Shown: positions 8,180 to 13,713 of the stretch, piece by piece
How positions within the stretch are numbered: position 1 is the first letter of the stretch
Layout of the letters: each line of letters begins with the position of its first letter
NCBI GenBank assembly: GCA_003519585.1
Contig: DOWL01000011.1
Location: forward strand, 10,072-24,176
DNA length: 14,105 bases
DNA from: Nocardioides sp.
GTDB taxonomy: Bacteria > Actinomycetota > Actinomycetes > Propionibacteriales > Nocardioidaceae
Direction: 5' to 3'
The notes under the pieces: model-generated
Told to the model about the DNA's origin: nothing
Database searches by the model: none
Seen by the model: the letters and a program-made list of their open reading frames with translations, nothing else
Program-made: the position numbers and the translations under genes

Positions 8180-9211
8180 TCAGGAGATGAACGGCTTCCA
8201 GCGGAACGACACCTTGACCACGCCGTGGTCGCCGGTGCCGGCCTCGCGATGATCCTCCTCGTTGAGGTGGTCGTTGTTGATGACCAACCCGTCGAAGAGC
8301 CACATCCGGCGTCGGCTGTGATCGTAGAACTGCTCGCTGACCAGGACGTGGTCGAGTGACTCGCGGAGGTCCTGGTGGACGTGGGTGTAGTAGACGTCGC
8401 GGGTGTCGCGGTACTCCTGCAGCGTCTGGGCGGTGTAGAGACCGATGTCGGCTCCGCCGAGCGACTCCCCCACGAGGTAGTTCGGCTGCTCGGTGAGGAT
8501 GTTGATGGTGTTGCTGTGCTGGCCGTCGTTGAGGTCGCCCAAGACCAGCACCGGTGTGTCGGAGCCCTTCATCTCCTCGGTGAGCAGCACCCGCAGCGCC
8601 GTCGCCTCGGCCGTACGCCGGATCGTCGAGATCGCGCCACCGAGCGCGTTGCGATGATCGCGGTAGAGCGCCGGGTCGGCGTCGTACCAGTCCTCGCCGT
8701 TGACCTGGGTGGGCAACTTGGACTTCAGGTGCGCCACGAACACCTCGGTGCGCGGCGGGTCGTCGCGCAGCGCGACCTGGAAGTGCAGCACCGGCCGTGA
8801 GAACCCGGGGATGTGCACGCTGATGCCCGGGGACTGCGGGTCCAGGCCGTCCTTGGAGTCGAGCCGCACCGCCTTGGGGAACGTCGAGATCCACTTCGGG
8901 GTGCCCCGCAGCAGCCCCTTGCGGACCAGCGCGGCGCAGACGATCTTCGAGCCGTCGGCGGGCTTGGCGAGCAGGTCGTAGCGATCCCGCAGGGCCGCCC
9001 GTGCCAGCACCGTCTCCATCGCTTCGGCGTGCCAGAGCTCCTGCAACCCGACGATGTCGGGGTCGATGGTGTCGAGCATCCGCGCGACCCACGACACCTT
9101 CTTGCCAAACTCCTCCTTGGTCCACGGCTTCTGGTTGGGGTTCATGGCCAGCCCGGGCAACTGGAAGTTGTAGAGGTTGAACGTGGCGACGCTGATCCGG
9201 TCGTGGTCCAT
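8180..9211 (-). CDS. Endonuclease/exonuclease/phosphatase (EEP) family protein
   Basis: A 343-residue protein from ATG 9211 (MDHDRISVATFN). This start was preferred over an in-frame GTG at 9268 because it lies 10 bases after the preceding gene's stop and just before the conserved first strand. The EEP (DNase I-like) fold motifs are complete and in order: TFNLYNF (Asn12), DIVGLQE (Glu58, metal ligand), VLVLGDLND (Asp226, Asn228), SLDHVLVS (Asp287, His288) and GTGDHGVVK (Asp328, His329). A metal-dependent phosphoester hydrolase is therefore likely; whether it acts on DNA, RNA, a phospholipid or a nucleotide cannot be told. No signal peptide is seen, unlike the CAP proteins beside it. It sits between the TadG-like gene and CAP gene 2 in one tight run. 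The ribosome-binding site is weak, so coupling to the upstream gene is plausible. Confidence 0.9.
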   Translation of the reverse strand: MDHDRISVATFNLYNFQLPGLAMNPNQKPWTKEEFGKKVSWVARMLDTIDPDIVGLQELWHAEAMETVLARAALRDRYDLLAKPADGSKIVCAALVRKGLLRGTPKWISTFPKAVRLDSKDGLDPQSPGISVHIPGFSRPVLHFQVALRDDPPRTEVFVAHLKSKLPTQVNGEDWYDADPALYRDHRNALGGAISTIRRTAEATALRVLLTEEMKGSDTPVLVLGDLNDGQHSNTINILTEQPNYLVGESLGGADIGLYTAQTLQEYRDTRDVYYTHVHQDLRESLDHVLVSEQFYDHSRRRMWLFDGLVINNDHLNEEDHREAGTGDHGVVKVSFRWKPFIS

Positions 9212-9221
9212 GTTGCTGACG

Positions 9222-9689
9222 CTAGTCGCGTGCGCCGTCGACGCCCACGACCGCGGAGCCGTCGGCACCCACTGTCGTCCGCGCGGGCGAGCCGGGCGCC
9301 GAGAGCGGGAGCTCGAGGGGAGCGCTGAGGTGGACCAGGACGCGATCGCCCTCGACCCGGACAGCGAAGGAGAGGCCGGGGTAGCGCTCGTAGGCGCCGG
9401 CGTCGCGGAGGTAGCCGGCCACGGCGGCCCGGGCCCGGTCGGGGGTGAGCTCCAGGGTCTGGCCCGGCACGCCGCCCTGGTAGACCTCGACCCCGGTGGC
9501 GCCGAGGTCGGCGCCGCAGAGGGCGGCGCCGTCGGCGAGCGTGTCGAGCCCCTGCCGCTGGAGGTAGGCGGCCGAGCTGTCGACCACGACGGCGATCAGC
9601 ATCGCCAGCACCGCCGCGAAGCCGATGATCAGGACGCTCGACTGCCCGCCTTGGTCGCGGCTCCGCCTACCCGGCCTACAAGCCTTCAT
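9222..9689 (-). CDS. TadG/Rv3654c-like pilus-assembly protein
   Basis: A 155-residue protein (MKACRPGRRSRDQGGQ). The ATG at 9689 has GAGG about 6 bases upstream and overlaps the end of the upstream TadE-like gene by 14 bases, a sign of coupled translation; a longer in-frame extension to 9761 was rejected. A short basic leader is followed by one membrane helix at about 18-43 (SSVLIIGFAAVLAMLIAVVV), then the LQRQGLDTLADGAALCGADLGA segment typical of the TadG-like/Rv3654c group and a beta-rich tail. The leader ends DQGG-QSSVL, so the glutamate at position +5 expected of a processed pseudopilin is absent. Such proteins are minor components encoded with Flp pili. It is the last tad-type gene of the run. 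Confidence 0.8.
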   Translation of the reverse strand: MKACRPGRRSRDQGGQSSVLIIGFAAVLAMLIAVVVDSSAAYLQRQGLDTLADGAALCGADLGATGVEVYQGGVPGQTLELTPDRARAAVAGYLRDAGAYERYPGLSFAVRVEGDRVLVHLSAPLELPLSAPGSPARTTVGADGSAVVGVDGARD

Positions 9690-10131
9690 CGGCGGCCTCG
9701 TGGAACTGGCCGATCGGCACGCTGTGCTCGGCGTCCAGCGCGAAGCTCGGCGGCTGATCACCGAGCACGTCGGGCAGCAGCGGCAGGTCGACCCGGGCTC
9801 CCACCCGCACGGTGATCACCGAGGTGCCTTGGTGGCACTGGTGCGGGTCGGGGGTGCAGGTGACGGTCACCGTGGCGGGCTCCTCGCCCAGCCCCTGATC
9901 GGCGAGTGCCTCGCGGGCTGCCTGCTCGGCGCGCGCCTGACCCAACGCGTCGTTGGGCGCGAGTGCGTACGCGCGGCCGGCCGCGCGGGCCGCGGCGCTG
10001 ACCCCGAACGCACCGCGCTGCACCTCGAAGACACTGAGGACGATCCACAGCATCGGGACGAGCAGGAGCACCCCGAGCCAGGTCAGCTCGACCAGCGCAC
10101 TCCCCCGCTCGCTCCGGAGTGTCGGCCTCAT
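9676..10131 (-). CDS. TadE-like pseudopilin 2
   Basis: A 151-residue protein from ATG 10131 (MRPTLRSERGSALVEL). A far longer open frame continues upstream but only as the antisense of the ArsR gene. The leader ends SERG-SALVE, a class IVb prepilin-type site with glutamate at +5 (Glu15), followed by a membrane helix (LTWLGVLLLVPMLWIVLSV) and the VQRGAFGVSAAARAAGRAYA segment typical of TadE. Two cysteines (CTPDPHQC) lie in the outer domain. The role inferred from the family is a minor pilin of the tad system. No ribosome-binding site is visible, and only 39 bases separate it from the divergent ArsR gene, so it may have lost its native upstream sequence when that cassette arrived. GTG codons 9 and 15 bases upstream are possible alternative starts. 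Confidence 0.82.
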   Translation of the reverse strand: MRPTLRSERGSALVELTWLGVLLLVPMLWIVLSVFEVQRGAFGVSAAARAAGRAYALAPNDALGQARAEQAAREALADQGLGEEPATVTVTCTPDPHQCHQGTSVITVRVGARVDLPLLPDVLGDQPPSFALDAEHSVPIGQFHEAADEGL

Positions 10132-10134
10132 CGG

Positions 10135-10164
10135 TTGCACCAACACTGAACCAAATGGTTCACT
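10135..10164 (+). promoter_or_regulatory. Possible promoter of the ArsR cassette
   Basis: TTGCAC (10135-10140) resembles a -35 box, and TTCACT (10159-10164) or GTTCAC one base earlier is the correspondingly spaced but poor -10 candidate. Transcription from here would start at about 10170, on or beside the GTG, giving a leaderless message. That would explain the lack of a good ribosome-binding site. The downstream half of the palindrome overlaps the -10 region. Match quality is modest. Confidence 0.35.
10147..10162. promoter_or_regulatory. Palindromic operator in the ArsR/TadE divergent gap
   Basis: TGAACCAAATGGTTCA is a perfect inverted repeat: 7-base arms around AA. It is centred 16 bases before the ArsR GTG and about 24 bases before the divergent TadE start. 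Self-repressing ArsR dimers bind such short palindromes, so this is the likely autoregulatory site. Its position would also let it affect leftward transcription into the TadE/TadG/EEP genes. Confidence 0.7.
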
Positions 10165-10170
10165 TTTGAG

Positions 10171-10500
10171 GTGAGCACCGTCGCCGTCCTCTGCGCGGCG
10201 CTTGGCGACCCCACTCGGACGGGACTCGTCGAGCGGCTGGCTCGCGGACCGGCGAGCCTGTCGGAGCTGGCGGCGCCGTACGACATGTCCCTCACGGCGA
10301 TCAGCAAGCACGTCGGCGTGCTGGTGGACGCCGGCTGGGTGGAGCGCCGCAAGCAGGGCCGCGTGGTGACCTGCCGGCTCCGGGCCGAACCGCTCCATGA
10401 GCTCGAGGGCTGGCTCACCGACCGGCAGGCGTTCTGGACCGCCGCGCTCGATCGACTCGACACCGCACTCGACACCGCACTCGAAAGGGACCATCGATGA
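10171..10500 (+). CDS. ArsR-family winged-helix transcriptional repressor
   Basis: A 109-residue protein from GTG 10171; the frame has a stop at 10147-10149 and no nearer start, so this start is well fixed. The winged helix-turn-helix is plain: CAALGDPTRTGLVERLARG, then SLSELAAPYDMSLTAISKHV (recognition helix) and the wing LVDAGWVERRKQGRVVTCRL. The metal-binding ELCVC signature of arsenic or cadmium sensors is missing, so it is probably one of the non-metal ArsR regulators that are paired with SRPBCC proteins. Its TGA overlaps the ATG of the SRPBCC gene (ATGA), meaning a two-gene operon. It is transcribed opposite to every tad gene around it. Confidence 0.9.
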   Translation: MSTVAVLCAALGDPTRTGLVERLARGPASLSELAAPYDMSLTAISKHVGVLVDAGWVERRKQGRVVTCRLRAEPLHELEGWLTDRQAFWTAALDRLDTALDTALERDHR

Positions 10501-10904
10501 CACTCCCGGGCCTGGGCTTCACGCTGGACCGCAGCTATGCCGCGACGCCGGAGCGGGTGTGGGCGCAGTGGACCGATCCGGAGCTGCTGGCGAGCTGGTT
10601 CTGTCCCAACCCCGATCTGCCCACGACCTGCGACCTCGACGTACGGCCCGGCGGTGCGTGGCGGGTCGTGATGGGCGAGTGGGCTGTGGGCGGCCGCTAC
10701 GTCGAAGTGTCGCCCGTGACTCGGTAAGTCTTCACCTTCGACTGGGAGCACGACGACGACCCGCCGACGACCGTCACCGTCGAGATCACGCGGGACGGCG
10801 ACCGGACCCGGCTGATGCTCGCGCACGAGGAGACGGGCGCGGACGGCGGTCACGAGGAGGGCTGGACGCTCTCGTTGGCGCGGCTGGACCAGCGGCTGGA
10901 CTGA
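10497..10904 (+). pseudogene. SRPBCC/AHA1-like protein with in-frame TAA
   Basis: The frame codes for an SRPBCC (START/Bet v1-like, AHA1-type) small-ligand-binding protein: FTLDRSYAATPERVWAQWTD, WFCPNPD, LDVRPGGAWRVVMG and GRYVEV. It then meets TAA at 10725-10727 (codon 77) and continues in the same frame with VFTFDWEHDDDPPTTVTVEI, a hydrophobic strand and EEGWTLSLARLDQRLD up to TGA at 10902-10904. Without the TAA it would be the usual family length, about 135 residues. Both halves fit the family, so a single substitution, for example from TAC, is the simplest explanation. The truncated 76-residue product would lack the ligand cavity's second half and the C-terminal helix. Partner of the ArsR gene in the same operon. 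A sequencing error at one base cannot be excluded. Confidence 0.82.
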
Positions 10905-10906
10905 CG

Positions 10907-11287
10907 TCATCGCGGCTCCTCCACCGCGTGTCCGGTGACCGTGACCTCGATGCCGGGGCCGCCGAGCCCGAGCGCCGGGACCCGAGCGTGCACCGTGATC
11001 TCGACCCGGTCTGCGCTCTGCTGCGCCGACACGTCCTGGGCGAACCGTCCCGAGACGGCACCGTGGATCTGCGCGCGGGTCAGCGCCGCGCCGTCGGCCG
11101 GGCCGCGATCGGCCGTGGCCGCCAACCGGGCTCCCTCGGACGCGGCCGCCACCAGGGTGTTGCGCACGTGAAGCACGAGCGCCACCTGCATGATCCCGAG
11201 CACCACCGGGACCAGGACGGCCAACACCAGCACCACGTCGACGACCGCCGCGCCGCGTCCCGACCTGGACCGGCTGGGCAGCCTCAC
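10907..11287 (-). CDS. TadE-like pseudopilin 1
   Basis: A 126-residue protein from GTG 11287, four bases after the stop of the small Flp-like gene. The leader RLPSRSRSGRG is followed by AAVVD, placing Asp17 where pseudopilins usually carry glutamate at +5, then a membrane helix (VVLVLAVLVPVVLGIMQVAL). The VRNTLVAAASEGARLAATAD segment is the hallmark of the TadE family; the C-terminal half is a small beta-rich domain (VEITVHARVPALGLGG). It ends two bases from the converging SRPBCC reading frame, so the ArsR cassette directly abuts its 3' end. Family role: minor pilin of the Flp/tad apparatus. Confidence 0.82.
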   Translation of the reverse strand: MRLPSRSRSGRGAAVVDVVLVLAVLVPVVLGIMQVALVLHVRNTLVAAASEGARLAATADRGPADGAALTRAQIHGAVSGRFAQDVSAQQSADRVEITVHARVPALGLGGPGIEVTVTGHAVEEPR

Positions 11288-11291
11288 GGCC

Positions 11292-11483
11292 TCACGGCGT
11301 GACCTGCGACAGCGCGCTGGCGAGCATCGAGCGGAGCTGGTCCTGGGCCACGCCCCAGATCACGCTCACCAGCCCTGCGGTCATCACCGTGACCAGGACC
11401 CAGCCGGGCACGTCCCCGCGCTCGTCACGAACTCGGGGCGCCGCGATCTCGAGCCAGAGTCGCGTCAGCGCCGTTCTCACCAT
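11292..11483 (-). CDS. Small Flp-like membrane protein of the tad locus
   Basis: A 63-residue protein (MVRTALTRLWLEIAAPRVRD). The ATG at 11483 was chosen for its excellent ribosome-binding site (GGAAAGGA, about 5 bases away); the longer frame to 11510 was rejected. A basic, partly amphipathic start leads to ERG-DVPGWVLVTVMTAGL, a hydrophobic helix at about 28-45, and a short polar tail. Position between tadC and tadE and the leader-plus-helix plan suggest a major Flp-type pilin or a small tad accessory. It lacks the glutamate at +5 of classic Flp pilins, so the pilin label is an inference. Confidence 0.75.
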   Translation of the reverse strand: MVRTALTRLWLEIAAPRVRDERGDVPGWVLVTVMTAGLVSVIWGVAQDQLRSMLASALSQVTP

Positions 11484-11506
11484 GGTGTTCCTTTCCCGAG
11501 GATCGC

Positions 11507-12430
11507 TCACGGGGCCGTGAGCGAGAGTCCGACCACGCCCGGCCAGAACGCGAACAAGACGGTGACCGGCAACACCAGGAAGACGACGGGCACCATCATC
11601 GCGATCTCCCGGCGGGCGGCCAGTTCGATGAGCTCGCGGCGCCCGGCGTCGCGTACGTCGGCCGCCTGCGCATGCAGCACGTCGGCCAGCGGGGTGCCGC
11701 GCTCGACGGCGACCGAGATGCCCTGCGCGAAGCGGGCGACCAGCGGCAGCCCGGACGTCGAGGCGAGCTCGTCGAACGGCGAGGCGACCGGCTCACCGGT
11801 GCGGATCTCGGCGAGCACCCGGGCCAGATCGGCCGAGAACTCGCCCCCGCTTCGGCGTACGACGCGGTCGAGTGCGGCCACGGGGCTCTCACCGGCCGCC
11901 ACCGAGAGCGCCAGCAGCTCGGCCACGGTGGGAAGTTCGGCCATGATCCGGCGCTCCCGCTGCTTGACCTGCGCGCTGAGGTGTTGATCGCGGGCAAGGA
12001 CACCGGTCGCGAAGGCGGTCAGGCACAGCAGCACGGCGAAGCCGGCGCTGGGCTGATCGGTGAGTGCGCGGAGCAGCAGATAGGCAGCGGCGAACCCGAC
12101 GGCTACCAGGCCCCAGCGGACCTGTTGGACCCGGAACTCGGGCACCGCCATCGCCAACCCCGCGCGCTCGAGCCGGCGTCGGACGGAGTCGGCTCCGCCG
12201 AGGACCCGCTCGACCCCGTCGGCCGCGGCGGCCAAGACAGGCCCGAAGACCCCGCGGGTCGCCGAGGTCGTCGTGGCCCGCGGGGGCACCAGCAGGGGCA
12301 GGTCGCGGACGTAGGGCAGCACGCGGGTCTCGAGCCGTGGCCGACGGGACGCCGCGACGCGGGAGAAGATCAGCAGGAGCCCGGCGGCCAGGGTCGCGCC
12401 GAGCACGGCGCCCCATGCGGAAGGGGTCAC
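11507..12430 (-). CDS. tadC: TadC-like pilus-assembly inner-membrane protein
   Basis: A 307-residue protein from GTG 12430 whose first bases overlap the TGA of tadB (GTGA). It has an N-terminal helix, a hydrophobic pair at about 110-150, then the type II secretion system F domain at about 165-290 (ELPTVAELLALSVAAGESPVAALDRV, LPLVARFAQGISVAVERGTPLADVL). Its C-terminal helix is REIAMMVPVVFLVLPVTVLF. TadB and TadC form the membrane platform that couples the TadA motor to pilin assembly. The reading frame is intact even though its motor gene is not. Confidence 0.88.
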   Translation of the reverse strand: MTPSAWGAVLGATLAAGLLLIFSRVAASRRPRLETRVLPYVRDLPLLVPPRATTTSATRGVFGPVLAAAADGVERVLGGADSVRRRLERAGLAMAVPEFRVQQVRWGLVAVGFAAAYLLLRALTDQPSAGFAVLLCLTAFATGVLARDQHLSAQVKQRERRIMAELPTVAELLALSVAAGESPVAALDRVVRRSGGEFSADLARVLAEIRTGEPVASPFDELASTSGLPLVARFAQGISVAVERGTPLADVLHAQAADVRDAGRRELIELAARREIAMMVPVVFLVLPVTVLFAFWPGVVGLSLTAP

Positions 12431-13281
12431 CGGAGGATCCGACGCTCGACGGGGAGCCGGCCGATCCGCATCATCAGCCGGTAGGCGACCAGGCAGAGTG
12501 CTGCGCCGGTGGCGAGCACGATCGCTCCGGCCGGTGAGGCGTAGCGGCGGATCACCTCGGTCTGGAACGACATGAACAGCAACACCAGCCAGGGTGCCGC
12601 AACCGCCAGCCGCGCGCCGTTGACCGTCCAGGCCTGGCGCGACTCGAGCTCGCCGCGGGTGCGGACGTCCTCGCGCAGGTAGCCGGACAGGTTGCGCAGC
12701 AGGCGCCCGAGCTCACCGCCGCCGACCTCGCGGGCCACGCGGATCCCCTCGACGACGCGGTCGCCGACCGGGTCGGCCAACCGCCCCTTGAGCCGGTCCA
12801 GGCTCTCGCCGAACCGCCCGGTCACCTGGTAGTCGAGCGCGAACGCGTCGAAGGCCGCCCGCAGCGGCGCCGGGCCCCGCACACCCAGCCCCGCCAGCGC
12901 ATCGGGGAGGCTCAGGCCGGCTCGGACCGCGCTGGCGAGGTTGTCGACGGCCTCGGGCCACACCTCGGCGAACTCGCGTTGCCGACGCCGGCCCCGTCCG
13001 CTGACCACCGCCACCGGCAGGTAGCCCGCGATCACCCCGAACGCGACCGCCACTGGCGGCGTACGGCTGAGCAGTTCCACCACCAGCGCGCCCGCTGCGC
13101 CGCACCCGACACAGAGCAGCACGAAGCCGGAGGGTGAGACCTCACCGAGTCCGGCCCGGGCGAGTAGCTCCGCGGCGCGACCGTCGCGGCGGGCACGCCG
13201 CCGGGGCCGCACCGGCACGAAGAATGCCGACCACACCAGCACCAACCCGATGCCGAATCCCAGCCCGACCAACGCCCCCAT
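12427..13281 (-). CDS. tadB: TadB-like pilus-assembly inner-membrane protein
   Basis: A 284-residue protein from ATG 13281, sharing one base with the preceding TadA remnant's stop (TGATG). An N-terminal helix (2-22) and two further helices at about 51-95 precede the T2SSF domain at about 104-225 (FAEVWPEAVDNLASAVRAGLS, ALDYQVTGRFGESLDRL, REVGGGELGRLLRNL). Two C-terminal helices follow (LAVAAPWLVLLFMSF and AGAIVLATGAALCLVAYRL). It pairs with TadC as the platform of the Flp pilus machine. The sequence shows no damage. Confidence 0.88.
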   Translation of the reverse strand: MGALVGLGFGIGLVLVWSAFFVPVRPRRRARRDGRAAELLARAGLGEVSPSGFVLLCVGCGAAGALVVELLSRTPPVAVAFGVIAGYLPVAVVSGRGRRRQREFAEVWPEAVDNLASAVRAGLSLPDALAGLGVRGPAPLRAAFDAFALDYQVTGRFGESLDRLKGRLADPVGDRVVEGIRVAREVGGGELGRLLRNLSGYLREDVRTRGELESRQAWTVNGARLAVAAPWLVLLFMSFQTEVIRRYASPAGAIVLATGAALCLVAYRLMMRIGRLPVERRILR

Positions 13282-13562
13282 CAGCCCTCCGCGCCGCTGA
13301 GGAGCCGGTGCACGTCGATGCCCCGTCGCTCGAACCGGTCCAGCCGCGGTGGCAACCCACCGGTGCGACGCAGCTCGCCATCGCGGCGGACGAAGACCGG
13401 CTCGATCTCGATGACGTCGTTCTCGACCCGGCCGGGCACGCCGACGATCTCGTTGACGCGGCGTACGCCGTGTTCGTCGATGCCGAGGTGCACCACCAAG
13501 TCGACGCTGGCCGCCACGGTGGGAACCACGAACCGCGCGGAGATGTTCTCACCCGCCAACAC
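13281..13562 (-). pseudogene. tadA: TadA/CpaF ATPase, C-terminal remnant only
   Basis: Only about 93 codons survive: VLAGENISARFVVPTVAASV, DLVVHLGIDEHGVRRVNEIV, GVPGRVENDVIEIEPVFVRR and a tail ending in DVHRLLSGAEG. These match the extreme C-terminus of the CpaF/TadA secretion ATPase, normally about 400 or more residues. The Walker A, Walker B, Asp and His boxes are all missing. Just upstream of codon 1 (from 13563) the frame reads unrelated residues (SVRSHSPYW) back to a TAG at 13590-13592, so CpaF similarity ends abruptly. No ribosome-binding site precedes the GTG at 13562. The gene therefore cannot power pilus assembly, and the tad operon's own promoter is presumably gone with it. Overlap with tadB (TGATG) shows it was once the translated neighbour. 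Confidence 0.85.
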
Positions 13563-13713
13563 CCAATAGGGAGAGTGCGACCTGACGCTCTACGCTGGCC
13601 AGACGTAGCCCGGGACGTGGTCAGGCTACCTGGGCGCCCTGGGTCACCTGACCTCGGCGGGCGCGCTCTCCAGTTTCGTCCTCACCTGGCTGCCGATAGG
13701 GGACAATCCGCTT
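13563..13713. other. Junction/intergenic region between the TadA remnant and the SIR2 gene
   Basis: A 151-base stretch between diverging genes that codes for nothing recognisable; a 125-codon minus frame covering its right part is antisense to the SIR2 gene. It holds two dyads. CTACG (13590-13594) and CGTAG (13604-13608) flank the self-complementary CTGGCCAG (13595-13602). GGTCAGG (13619-13625) and CCTGACC (13647-13653) flank a GGGCGCCC core (13632-13639). The break in TadA homology lies at its left end. It probably contains the SIR2 promoter and the recombination or insertion boundary; no tRNA, transposase or attachment-site repeat was recognised. Confidence 0.55.

Noticed and set aside
7983..9125. 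380-codon open frame on the minus strand
   Set aside because: Overlaps the EEP gene, whose catalytic motifs are complete in another frame; this frame is Arg/Pro-rich without motifs.
10132..10503. Upstream extension of TadE-like 2 by about 124 codons
   Set aside because: It is antisense to the ArsR gene, and the prepilin-like leader and pseudopilin fold begin at 10131.
10397..11302. 301-codon open frame on the plus strand
   Set aside because: Crosses ArsR, SRPBCC and TadE genes in other frames; composition is Arg/His/Asp-rich GC artefact.
13585..13600. TACGCT as a -10 box for the SIR2 gene
   Set aside because: No -35 hexamer at the required distance, and it would leave a leader of over 100 bases; it is better explained as part of the dyad.
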